Shown: positions 1 to 7,778 of the stretch, piece by piece
Position numbering within the stretch: the stretch's first letter is position 1
Layout: every line of letters starts with the position of its first letter
DNA from: Peptococcaceae bacterium UBA2264
GTDB lineage: Bacteria; Bacillota; Desulfitobacteriia; Desulfitobacteriales; Desulfitobacteriaceae
Length of the DNA stretch: 20,812 bases
Direction of reading: 5' to 3'
Assembly (NCBI GenBank): GCA_002347475.1
Contig: DDXI01000112.1
Location: 230-21,041 of the forward strand
Translations under genes and position numbers: made by a program
The notes under the pieces: model-generated
What the model was told of the DNA's origin: nothing
Database searches by the model: none
Seen by the model: the letters and a program-made list of their open reading frames with translations, nothing else

Positions 1-1005
1 CTGATTGCCAATCTGGGGACCACTGTTTCCGAATTTTCCGGGATCGCTGCCAGTCTGGAAATTTTCGGGGTCAGCAAGTACCTCTCTGTCCCGCTCATAG
101 CTTTAGTAATCTGGTGGCTGGTCATCAGAACCGATTACGGGAAAATAGAAAAAATCCTGCTGCTCCTCTGCCTGACATTTTTCAGTTATGTCATCTCCGC
201 CCTGATCATCCACCCGCCCTGGCCCCAGGTTCTGAGTCAGGCTGTGACCCCTACTTTTACAGGCAGCCCTGATTTTTTGCTGATGGCTGTCGGGGTAATC
301 GGGACCACAATCACTCCCTGGGGGCAGTTTTATGTCCAGGCTTCCATCGTGGATAAGGGCATTACCGCCAAGGATTACCGTTATACCCGCTGGGATGTGC
401 TGATCGGCACCTTTTTCACTGGTTTTATCGCCTTTTTTATCATTGTGGCTACAGCAGCCACCCTCTATGTCAACAAGATTCCGATCGAAACCGTCAAAGA
501 TGTGGCTCTGGCCTTAAAGCCCTTAGCGGGAGAATATGCCGGATTTCTGTTTGGCTTCGGCTTGCTCGGTGCCTCCATGCTGGCTGCTTTTGTGCTCCCC
601 TTGAGCACAGCTTATGCTATCTGTGAAGCATTTGGCTTCGAACATGGCATCAGCAAGCCCTATAAGGAAGCCCCGGTATTTTTCGGACTTTATACTGTCC
701 TTATTTTTTTCGGGGCAGCCATAGTTCTGTGGCCGGGCCTGTCCCTGTATCATGTAATGTTAACCACGCAGGTCGTGAACGGGGTTCTTCTGCCCCCCAT
801 CCTGATCTTCATGGTTCTGATTGCCAGCAAGAGAAGCATTATGGGCGAATTTGTGAATACGAGATTATTCAATTTTATCTCCTGGGTTTTTACCTTTATC
901 CTGATTCTCCTGACCCTCCTTTTGCTTGTTTCCACCCTTTTTCCGGAATTCAGCGGCAGCCTTTTACTTAGCGGCGCTCTGTCAGAGCAATATTATTATG
1001 CTTGA
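1..1005 (+). CDS. NRAMP-family divalent metal transporter (5' truncated by window edge)
   Basis: The reading frame is open from base 1, so the GTG at 244 is internal and the gene begins before the window; 334 residues are visible of a family usually just over 400 long. The visible part is highly hydrophobic, with about eight predicted membrane spans. It contains a TM3-like stretch (NLGTTVSEFSGIAASLEIFG) and a TM6-like stretch (GTTITPWGQFYVQAS) typical of a bacterial NRAMP clade. NRAMP proteins import Mn2+ or Fe2+ with protons across the cytoplasmic membrane. In classical members TM6 reads M-P-H at the metal site; here the same place reads T-P-W, so the substrate may differ from Mn/Fe (Mg2+ is possible). 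The TM1 DPGN motif lies outside the window and cannot be checked. The stop is TGA at 1003-1005. Family assignment is firm; the substrate is not. Confidence 0.88.
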   Translation: MIANLGTTVSEFSGIAASLEIFGVSKYLSVPLIALVIWWLVIRTDYGKIEKILLLLCLTFFSYVISALIIHPPWPQVLSQAVTPTFTGSPDFLLMAVGVIGTTITPWGQFYVQASIVDKGITAKDYRYTRWDVLIGTFFTGFIAFFIIVATAATLYVNKIPIETVKDVALALKPLAGEYAGFLFGFGLLGASMLAAFVLPLSTAYAICEAFGFEHGISKPYKEAPVFFGLYTVLIFFGAAIVLWPGLSLYHVMLTTQVVNGVLLPPILIFMVLIASKRSIMGEFVNTRLFNFISWVFTFILILLTLLLLVSTLFPEFSGSLLLSGALSEQYYYA

Positions 1006-1081
1006 TATTTTTGGCGGTAAAGTGGATACTTTAGATATGACTTGCCAATCATAGGAGTATGCTGAACTATTCTGGAAGGCG

Positions 1082-1825
1082 GTGAAAAATATTAAAAGCT
1101 ATAAAAGTAACTGGACAATTATTATTGCCTTATTGATTGGTTCTGTTATCGTTTATTTGCTGGAGATCTTACTTTTCCATAATTCTCATGAAACTTTTTT
1201 CTTATTATTTCAGGATGTCGCTTTTCTTCCGGTTGAAGTCATTTTTATTTCCTTTATTTTGGAAAAATACCTGAGTATGAGAGAAAAGCAGGAAAAATTC
1301 AAAAAGATGCAGATAGTGATCGGCGCTTTTTATACAGATGTCGGAACCTCGTTAATTCGAAATCTATCGCTTTTTAATACGAATTTTCAGAGGCTCAAAG
1401 ATGAGCTGGATTTTGAAAAAGAAGAAATTATTGAAAAAGAAAAAATATTAAATTTCGTAAGCAGTTTTGATTATACTATGGATAGCCGGGCCGGAGATTT
1501 GGCGGAATTGACAGATTTCCTCTTGACCAAAAAAACGTATGTTCTGCATATGTTTGAAAATCCGAATATTATGGAACATGATCGTTTTACAGATATGCTC
1601 TGGTCAATCTATCATATATTAAATGAACTCGAATTGAGGAGCACCTTTGCCACGCTGCCGGCCAACGACATGGATCATCTTTCTGCAGATATTAAGCGAG
1701 CATATCAACTTGTCATAAAAGAATGGGTCGGGTATATGGTTTATATCAAGAAGGAATACCCCTACCTGTTTTCCCTGGCTATTCGCAAGAATCCCTTCGC
1801 GGATAATGAAGTCATTTTCAAATAA
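1082..1825 (+). CDS. Hypothetical protein with two N-terminal membrane helices
   Basis: I do not recognise this 247-residue protein. Two hydrophobic segments are clear at about residues 12-32 and 41-61. They are followed by a charged, probably cytoplasmic region of about 185 residues with Lys/Glu-rich stretches near 65-78 and 112-126 that could be short coiled coils. No catalytic motif is visible. The start is a GTG with GGAAGG only two bases upstream, so the start is uncertain. The gene is clearly more AT-rich than the neighbouring genes, with many AAA, GAA and ATT codons, which may mark acquisition by transfer. It follows the metal transporter by 76 bases on the same strand with no terminator between them, so the two may be co-transcribed. 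A strong terminator follows its stop. Confidence 0.75.
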   Translation: MKNIKSYKSNWTIIIALLIGSVIVYLLEILLFHNSHETFFLLFQDVAFLPVEVIFISFILEKYLSMREKQEKFKKMQIVIGAFYTDVGTSLIRNLSLFNTNFQRLKDELDFEKEEIIEKEKILNFVSSFDYTMDSRAGDLAELTDFLLTKKTYVLHMFENPNIMEHDRFTDMLWSIYHILNELELRSTFATLPANDMDHLSADIKRAYQLVIKEWVGYMVYIKKEYPYLFSLAIRKNPFADNEVIFK

Positions 1826-1874
1826 AATGAGCCTGCTGAATAATAATTAAATTATGAATCAGTTCAAGCAAGAC

Positions 1875-1916
1875 AAAAGAGAGCCTGGCGCGTATTTCAG
1901 CGCCAGGCTCTCTTTT
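1875..1916. terminator. Bidirectional rho-independent terminator
   Basis: A perfect 17-bp inverted repeat (arms 1875-1891 and 1900-1916, 8-base loop) has a GC-rich core GAGCCTGGCGC and is flanked by A on the left and a run of seven T on the right. It therefore works in both directions: it ends the plus-strand gene stopping at 1825 and the minus-strand sigma factor gene stopping at 1936. Confidence 0.93.
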
Positions 1917-1935
1917 TTTCATCTTTTTTCAGGGC

Positions 1936-2658
1936 CTAATTCGATATATCTTTTTCAGTTAAATCCGTCCGCAGCATCTGCACACTGCGTTCCTTGACCC
2001 GGCTCACCTGTTTTTGGGTTATCCCCAACTTTTCAGCCACTTGCTGTTGGGTCATATCGTGATAGAAAAGCATGTATATAACCTTCTGTTGCATAGCGGA
2101 TAATTTTTTCAAGGCCTGAACGAGGATCAGCTTATCTTCAATTGGCAGCCGGAAGGATTCATAGGTCAAGCTGCGGATTTTAGCAGTATCGATCTCATCA
2201 AAACTCACCATCCCCGCCTTCATAACCTCTTTGACACTTTCCTCCCGGATATTCAGCCTTTGGGCAATATAGGCCGCTGTGGGTGTATCCCCATGCTGCT
2301 TGACATAATCTTCGATTACCTTGTCCACCTTGGACTGCAACTCCACAATGCATCCCGGCCGGTAGAAAGATGCTTCCTTGCGTACATAATGACGAATTTC
2401 GCCAATTATGGCATGCGAAGCATAGGTTACAAAGCTGGTCTGTTTATCCTTGTCATAATTATGTAAGGCTTTCATTAAACCCAGCCTGCCTACTTGCATA
2501 ATATCATCGGCATTGCACCCCCCGCTGTAAAGGCGGGAATAATAGCGGATCAGACCCTGGGCAGATTCTATAACCTCTCTCAGAGAATCTTCATCCTGAT
2601 GTTGAAAATAATTACCAGACGCCGCATTCAGCGAACGCTCCCGACAGGTCATTTCCAT
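1936..2658 (-). CDS. RNA polymerase sigma factor, SigB/SigF/SigG-like group
   Basis: This 240-residue sigma-70 family protein lacks region 1. Region 2 (about residues 35-95) holds the core-binding and -10 recognition block, with the typical DIMQVGRLGLMKAL and FVTYASHAIIGEIRHYVR stretches. Region 3 (about 123-150) has an IAQRLNIREESV helix, and region 4 (about 185-232) carries the helix-turn-helix MTQQQVAEKLGITQKQVSRV. The architecture matches the SigB/F/G group, which directs stress or sporulation regulons in Bacillota. The start ATG at 2658 has AGGTGAG upstream. The gene has its own SigmaA-type promoter (2756-2784) and ends at a bidirectional terminator, so it is monocistronic. No anti-sigma kinase (RsbW or SpoIIAB type) or anti-anti-sigma gene is next to it, which is unusual for this group. 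Which member it is cannot be decided here. Confidence 0.9.
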   Translation of the reverse strand: MEMTCRERSLNAASGNYFQHQDEDSLREVIESAQGLIRYYSRLYSGGCNADDIMQVGRLGLMKALHNYDKDKQTSFVTYASHAIIGEIRHYVRKEASFYRPGCIVELQSKVDKVIEDYVKQHGDTPTAAYIAQRLNIREESVKEVMKAGMVSFDEIDTAKIRSLTYESFRLPIEDKLILVQALKKLSAMQQKVIYMLFYHDMTQQQVAEKLGITQKQVSRVKERSVQMLRTDLTEKDISN

Positions 2659-2755
2659 ACTTTCTCACCTCTTATCCAGGTGTGCCCTTGTCACTGCTGA
2701 GCTGCACTATTTTTCAACTGGTTACCTTTGTAATTAGCGCTGCTATCATATTCAG

Positions 2756-2784
2756 AATATATAACGGCTTGAGTTTTGGGTCAA
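2756..2784 (-). promoter_or_regulatory. SigmaA-type promoter of the sigma factor gene
   Basis: On the minus strand a -35 box TTGACC (2779-2784) is separated by exactly 17 bases from a -10 box TATATT (2756-2761). This implies a leader of about 90 bases before the ATG at 2658. Confidence 0.75.
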
Positions 2785-2835
2785 TAGTAGCATAGTCCTG
2801 TTATTGTCATATTTTAACTGAGACTAATTTCCCAA

Positions 2836-2868
2836 AAAACCTGCTCATTATCAGCTGCTCCCGGTTTT
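2836..2868 (-). terminator. Possible weak terminator after the LysE-type gene
   Basis: On the minus strand AAAACC (2863-2868) can pair with GGTTTT (2836-2841) and a run of six T follows. The six-pair stem is AT-rich, the loop is about 21 bases and the hairpin overlaps the stop codon, so this is only a weak candidate for the end of the long minus-strand operon. Confidence 0.3.
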
Positions 2869-3514
2869 AGAACCAAAAACCCCAAAAGACCAGGCCGGAG
2901 TAAACAAAATAAGCAGCCAAACCTACCAGAAAGAGGGCACAGATAGTCAGAATGATCTTGTAGATAAAAGGTGTCAGCAGTTTTTTACCGCCGACCACGG
3001 CCAGCGAAACCAAAGAATACCAGACATAGTCTGCTGTAATATGACCGGCAAAGAAGCTGGCAAAGCCGGCCAGGCCATTATTGGCAGCCAGCAGCAAAGA
3101 ACCCGCACCTGCCGTTACCCACCACAGTGACCAGTAGGGATTGGAAATGCTCACTGTGACACCGGCAATGACCGGATGCAGGCGGCCGCCGCCCCCGCCT
3201 GGGCCTCTCAAATCCAGGGCAGGCAAAGTCCAGGCCTCGCGCAGAATGCCGCAGGACATCCAGAAGAGGAATAAACCTCCGACCACTCCGATTGTCCCCT
3301 GTATCGACGGCCACATAATAATCTGACCCAAACCAAAGAATATGGCAATAACCAGGAGCAGTTCCAGCAAGGCATGGCCGGTAACCATTTGTGGTCCAGC
3401 CCTGAAACCGCGCTGCAGACTCTCTTTAATAGCCAATGTAAGCATGGGGCCGGGGATCATAGCCCCGGAAAACCCCATAACCATACTGGCCAAATAAATT
3501 GCTCCTAATTCCAT
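2867..3514 (-). CDS. LysE/RhtB-family amino acid exporter
   Basis: This is a 215-residue integral membrane protein of the usual LysE size with about six hydrophobic segments. The N-terminus carries the family signature: a first helix ending in GAMIPGPMLTLAIKESLQRG, then a helix containing GHALLELLLV. A second conserved block, SNPYWSLWWVTAGAG, lies near residues 124-138. Members export amino acids or related small molecules across the cytoplasmic membrane; the substrate here cannot be read from sequence. A Gly-rich loop (five Gly in a row near residue 107) is an oddity of this copy. The start ATG at 3514 has AAGAAGG upstream. The gene lies 31 bases after hemZ in the same direction and is probably the last gene of the operon. 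Confidence 0.88.
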   Translation of the reverse strand: MELGAIYLASMVMGFSGAMIPGPMLTLAIKESLQRGFRAGPQMVTGHALLELLLVIAIFFGLGQIIMWPSIQGTIGVVGGLFLFWMSCGILREAWTLPALDLRGPGGGGGRLHPVIAGVTVSISNPYWSLWWVTAGAGSLLLAANNGLAGFASFFAGHITADYVWYSLVSLAVVGGKKLLTPFIYKIILTICALFLVGLAAYFVYSGLVFWGFWF

Positions 3515-3545
3515 AAAAGATACCTTCTTCCCGCTCTTCCCTTCC

Positions 3546-5246
3546 TCAAGCCAGGCTTTCAGCCAGGGCTTCTGTTCTTTGCCGGTGTACTTCCGGCCAT
3601 TTTAGCTGGTAATGCTGCCAGCTTTGGGCCTGATGAATATTTAGTAACCTGCCCTCAGGAAGATCGATGATCTTATTGGAAGCGCCCGCCCCCAAGCCCA
3701 GGATATGCTGGCGTTCTTCAATAATTGCTATATTATACAGGCACTCCAGACCCGGGCGGGCATAGCCGATGTTTTCCAGATTACCGGCCAGGCGCTTCTG
3801 ACGATAGAGATAATAAGGTTCCAGCCCCATGGAAGCGGCTGCCTGCCGGGATAATTCCTGCATTTGTTCTGCAAGGGCAGCTTGCTTGTGTCTAAGTCCC
3901 GATTCGTACTCCCGGGAACCTCTTTTCAGAGCTAACAGGTGCACGGTCAGGTTATCAGGCTGCAGACCAGCCAGCTGTTCCAGGGTATCCCGGACATCGA
4001 CCAGGCTTTCTCCGGGCAAGCCTAAAATCAGATCCATATTGATTACCCAGGGTGCCAGGCTCCTGGCTAAATGATAGACACGCCCAATATCCGCCACCCT
4101 GTGATCCCGTCCGATCCGCCGCAGGGTAGCTTCCTGCATAGTCTGCGGGTTGATACTAAGCCGGGTTACCCCCTGTTCGCCCAACACTGCCAGTTTCCCG
4201 GACGAGAGGGTATCGACCCGTCCGGCTTCAACTGTAAATTCCCGGCACTCCTGCCAGGGAACCTCTTTCTTCAGCTCCTGCAAGAGCCCGGACAATTCCT
4301 CTGCTGTTAAGATTGTCGGGGTCCCTCCACCGATATAAACACTGTCCACAAGCAGGCCCAGTTTGCTGATCAGCAGGCCGGCAGCCCGGATTTCAGCCTG
4401 CAAGGCCTGCAGATAGCCGGTCAGTTCCTGACGGTCCTTACTCAGGCGATAAGCCGGAAAAGAACAATAGGAACAGCGGCTGGGGCAAAAAGGGATACTT
4501 ACATAGAGAGCAATACGGCGGGGATCACGCCTGAGTTCCTCCAGACAGGAACGCTGGACAGCCGCAATCTTTTGCAATAATTCCGCCTTGTCCGGTCTGA
4601 TGGCATAATGTTTTTCCAGGACTGCAGCCCGCTCTGCCCGGGAAAAACCCCGGTCATAGAGATTCTGGACAATTTTACCCGGCCTGATTCCGCTCAGGAT
4701 ACCCCAGGGCAAACGCTTGCGGCAGACCTGAGACAATAATTTCAGAAGGCCGTGTTTGAAGAGCAGTTTGGGCCTGTTTTCCCTGGATCCCTCCTTAAAA
4801 GCCAGAATAGTCTCTATCTCCTGCTCTGCTAAACATGCCTGGCAAAACTCCGCTAAACAGTCAGTCTGACAATTTACAGAAGCAGCGTCAGATCCGGTAT
4901 TCTCTGTTTGGCCGTTTTTTGCCTCAGCGGCCGGCCGGGCCGGCAAAGTCCAGGTGAATTGCAGCGGAGCCTCCAGCTCCCAGGGAGCTCGGCCTTTCCA
5001 GGGAGCTTCAACCCGGACTTCCGCCCGGAAACCTCCTTCTGCCTGAGCAGTTTGTCCGCAGATCGCCTCAATATCAACATCTTGGCCGGAAAGCCCATCA
5101 TTGCTATCTTGGCCGCCAAGCAGCTTCCTGGCCGGCGCCCGGTAATCAGTCCCGGGAACGGCTCCCGTAAAAAAGGCTCTGATAAGATCAAAACCCGATT
5201 TCAGGATCTCCTCCGGAACGCTGCTGCTGCTGAGAATGATTTGCAT
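3546..5246 (-). CDS. hemZ: HemZ-type radical SAM protein (oxygen-independent coproporphyrinogen dehydrogenase-like)
   Basis: This 566-residue protein is related to anaerobic coproporphyrinogen III oxidases of haem synthesis. The HemZ signature WGILSGIRPGKI lies near residue 184, followed by the radical SAM cluster motif CPSRCSYC (Cys 254, 258, 261), the GGGTP SAM-binding motif and a HemN-like C-terminal half. I place the start at ATG 5246, because AGGGGGG lies about 8 bases upstream of it; the in-frame GTG at 5255 would touch that ribosome binding site. The protein is longer than I recall for Bacillus HemZ (about 500 residues); the extra length seems to be a low-conservation segment around residues 40-135. 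The start lies inside the 3' end of the upstream MFS gene (59-base overlap), which suggests translational coupling. Radical SAM membership is certain; the exact reaction is inferred. Confidence 0.88.
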   Translation of the reverse strand: MQIILSSSSVPEEILKSGFDLIRAFFTGAVPGTDYRAPARKLLGGQDSNDGLSGQDVDIEAICGQTAQAEGGFRAEVRVEAPWKGRAPWELEAPLQFTWTLPARPAAEAKNGQTENTGSDAASVNCQTDCLAEFCQACLAEQEIETILAFKEGSRENRPKLLFKHGLLKLLSQVCRKRLPWGILSGIRPGKIVQNLYDRGFSRAERAAVLEKHYAIRPDKAELLQKIAAVQRSCLEELRRDPRRIALYVSIPFCPSRCSYCSFPAYRLSKDRQELTGYLQALQAEIRAAGLLISKLGLLVDSVYIGGGTPTILTAEELSGLLQELKKEVPWQECREFTVEAGRVDTLSSGKLAVLGEQGVTRLSINPQTMQEATLRRIGRDHRVADIGRVYHLARSLAPWVINMDLILGLPGESLVDVRDTLEQLAGLQPDNLTVHLLALKRGSREYESGLRHKQAALAEQMQELSRQAAASMGLEPYYLYRQKRLAGNLENIGYARPGLECLYNIAIIEERQHILGLGAGASNKIIDLPEGRLLNIHQAQSWQHYQLKWPEVHRQRTEALAESLA

Positions 5247-6450
5247 AAAACTCACCCCCCTGATTCCTTCCCTGCCGCTTTCTGAGCAGAATAAATACGA
5301 GCATAAGCACAGCAGCAGTCAAGGCCATGGCCGAGCCGAAATAAAAGGGAGCCCTGTTATCCACTTTATCATAGAGGAGGCCGGCAATAACACTGGCCGG
5401 CAGCAAGGTGATACCGGTCAGCGAGTTATAAAGGCCGAGCCCTGTGCCCTTCTTGTCCTGGTCCACCAGATCGGCAACCAGGGCCTTCTGCACCCCGTCT
5501 GTGGCCGCGCTGTAAAGCCCATATAAGGCAAAGAGCAGGATGATAACCGCCTTCTCGTTTGTCCGGCCAAAACCAAAGTAGATGCCTGAATACAGCAGAT
5601 AGCCGCAGATGATAACTTTTTCCAGGCCTATTTTATCGGATAATATCCCGGCCGGAACTGCAAAAAGTACTGAGACAGAATTGAATAGGAGATAGACAAG
5701 GGGGATATACAGAATATTGATACCTGTATCACCGGCTTTGAGCAGAAGCAGGGCATCGGTGGAATTGCCCAGGGTAAAGACAAAAACGATGGCCAGAAAC
5801 ACATAATATCTGAGAGAAAAACTTTTCCAGGAAATTTTCCGGGGAAGCTCACATATAGCTATCTTTCTTTCCCTGACAAAAAATATTATGGCCAGAACAC
5901 CCAGCAAGGCCGGCACTGCCGAAAACAAAAAAACCTTGCGGTAGTCCTCAGGGAAAAGAGCCAGGATCGCAAAAGCTATTAACGGTCCTGCAATAGCACC
6001 ACAGTTATCCATAGCCTTATGAAAGCCGAAATTTTTGCCAATGTTGCCATCGCGGGAAGAGGCCGCAACCAGGCTGTCCCGGGGAGCAGTTCTTATGCCC
6101 TTGCCAACCCTTTCCGTAAATCTGATCACAATGACCTGCCAGGGGGCGCTGACTGCTGCAAACAGAGGGGAAAAGAAGGCTGTAAAGAGATAACCGACAA
6201 TCATAAAAGGTTTATTTTTACCGATCTTGTCACACCACCAACCGGACAAGGCCTTGAGGAGAGAAGCCGTACTGTCGGCCAGCCCCTCAATCAGGGATAT
6301 TTCCGTCTTGGATGCTCCCAGGGATAATAAAAAAAAGGGCATGACCGCATAGATCATTTTTGTGGTCGTATCAGTCAAAAAACTGGTTAAACCGATAAAA
6401 AATATATTGCGGTTGAATCCCAGGATTTTTTTCTCAGTGGAATTAGCCAA
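5188..6450 (-). CDS. Major facilitator superfamily permease
   Basis: This 420-residue protein has about twelve hydrophobic segments. After the second segment it carries a loop GWWCDKIGKNKP, matching the MFS motif A region. Near residue 112 is ERVGKGIRTAPRDSLVA, a block typical of one group of uncharacterised bacterial MFS permeases. A second motif-A-like loop (GILSDKIG) opens the C-terminal half. The substrate is unknown. The start is TTG at 6450, with GGGGGG seven bases upstream and no better ATG nearby. The gene begins 20 bases after alr stops and its 3' end overlaps the start of hemZ. The acpS-nnrD-alr run in many Bacillota is followed by a mazEF-type toxin pair; here this permease holds that place. 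Confidence 0.88.
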   Translation of the reverse strand: MANSTEKKILGFNRNIFFIGLTSFLTDTTTKMIYAVMPFFLLSLGASKTEISLIEGLADSTASLLKALSGWWCDKIGKNKPFMIVGYLFTAFFSPLFAAVSAPWQVIVIRFTERVGKGIRTAPRDSLVAASSRDGNIGKNFGFHKAMDNCGAIAGPLIAFAILALFPEDYRKVFLFSAVPALLGVLAIIFFVRERKIAICELPRKISWKSFSLRYYVFLAIVFVFTLGNSTDALLLLKAGDTGINILYIPLVYLLFNSVSVLFAVPAGILSDKIGLEKVIICGYLLYSGIYFGFGRTNEKAVIILLFALYGLYSAATDGVQKALVADLVDQDKKGTGLGLYNSLTGITLLPASVIAGLLYDKVDNRAPFYFGSAMALTAAVLMLVFILLRKRQGRNQGGEFYANHSQQQQRSGGDPEIGF

Positions 6451-6470
6451 AAATGTTCCCCCCGGCCGGC

Positions 6471-7676
6471 TCAGGGCTGCAGTGGAGAACTGCAGCCTAT
6501 ATATTTTCTGTGCACCCGTTTGGAGATTCCGCAGATAACCTCATAGCTGATCGTATCCAGCCAGGAAGCCATTTCAGCAGCATCAATTTCTTCTGAGCCG
6601 TCTCTGCCCAGAATAGTGACCACATCCCCGGCTGCCACCCCGCTGATCCCGCTCACTTCCAGCATCGTCTGATCCATGCAGACCCTGCCAATGATTGTAG
6701 CCCGTTTACCATGGACAATTACTTCCCCGCGATTGGAGAGACCCCGCCTCAGACCGTCGGCATAACCCAAAGGAATTGTCGCCACTATCGTCGGATAAGC
6801 AGCCTGGAAAGTTCGGCCATAACTGACCGTTTCTCCGGCAGCAATTGTTCTTACCTGGGAAATCCCGGCTTTCCAGGACATGACCGGTTCCAGGCCGATG
6901 CTTTCTTTCGCCTCGAAAGAAGGAGAAAAGGCTATCAGTCTTTTTGTATGATCTGAGGTAAAGCCGATGATTCCTTCCGTCCGGGAAGAAGAAGAAGAAA
7001 GACCGTACAGGCTGATTCCCGGGCGGACTATCTCCAGATGCGCTTCCGGCAGCTGGAGGATAGCGGCACTGTTGGCCGCGTGTCGCAAGGGAATGTGCAC
7101 CCCGGCTGCCTGCAATGAATCATAAAGTTCCTGAAACAGACACAGCTGTTCTTTGGCAAAGGTTAAATCAGACTGGTCCGCGGCCGCCAAATGAGTATAG
7201 ATACCTTCTATATATATATTCGGCAAGGCGGCGATCCTGAGGATTTCCGGCAATTCCAAGTTTTTAAAACCGATGCGGTTCATGCCTGTATCAATTTTTA
7301 AATGGATGACGGCTGTCTTTCCCAGGTTGAGCGCCGCCCGGGAAAGGGCTGCAGCCTGTTCAAAGGAAAAAACGCCGGCCAGAATATCTTCCCTGACTAT
7401 CAGTTCAGCATACTCTTTGGGAGTAGTACCGATAATCATGATTGTCAAATCCGAAAAGACCTTTCTGATCTCCAAAGCTTCTTCCAGCAAGGCTACGCCA
7501 AACCGTTTTATCCCGCATTTTTGCAGGGCTGCCACTACGGGGATCACCCCGTGGCCGTAAGCATCGGCCTTGACAACCGGCATAATTTCACTTCTTGTGC
7601 AAGCCTGAATCCGGCGCAAATTTCTTGTTAAAGCCCCCAAATCAACTTCAGCCCAAACCGGCCGGAAAATTTCCAT
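6471..7676 (-). CDS. alr: Alanine racemase
   Basis: This PLP enzyme interconverts L- and D-alanine for peptidoglycan synthesis in the cytoplasm. The PLP lysine is Lys36 in VVKADAYGHG. The second catalytic residue is Tyr286 in VSYGRTF, and the PLP-pocket motifs HAANSAA, RPGISLYGL and CMDQTMLEV are all present, with the usual C-terminus ISYEVICGISKRVHR. At 401 residues it is longer than most Alr proteins. A Ser-rich segment of about 35 residues (about 227-261) lies between RPGISLYGL and LEPVMSW, where the family normally has only a short loop. The start ATG at 7676 has AGAGG upstream. It lies 102 bases after nnrD, so it may be co-transcribed or have a weak promoter of its own. Confidence 0.96.
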   Translation of the reverse strand: MEIFRPVWAEVDLGALTRNLRRIQACTRSEIMPVVKADAYGHGVIPVVAALQKCGIKRFGVALLEEALEIRKVFSDLTIMIIGTTPKEYAELIVREDILAGVFSFEQAAALSRAALNLGKTAVIHLKIDTGMNRIGFKNLELPEILRIAALPNIYIEGIYTHLAAADQSDLTFAKEQLCLFQELYDSLQAAGVHIPLRHAANSAAILQLPEAHLEIVRPGISLYGLSSSSSRTEGIIGFTSDHTKRLIAFSPSFEAKESIGLEPVMSWKAGISQVRTIAAGETVSYGRTFQAAYPTIVATIPLGYADGLRRGLSNRGEVIVHGKRATIIGRVCMDQTMLEVSGISGVAAGDVVTILGRDGSEEIDAAEMASWLDTISYEVICGISKRVHRKYIGCSSPLQP

Positions 7677-7778
7677 TAATTTTAACCTCTTCTCTGCTCA
7701 ACCTTCTGCTTTCTCTTTTTCACGAAATATCTGATAAACAAGCTAATCTTATTTTAGCATAAATCCTGCCGGAGCAAT

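Noticed and set aside
1059..1085. Eight-codon frame (MLNYSGRR) whose stop overlaps the GTG of the hypothetical membrane gene
   Set aside because: AGGAG is only one base from its ATG, too close for good initiation; a translational-coupling role is possible but not supported.
3829..5285. Several plus-strand open frames opposite hemZ
   Set aside because: They are by-products of the GC-rich coding sequence on the other strand, with no recognisable protein pattern or ribosome binding sites.
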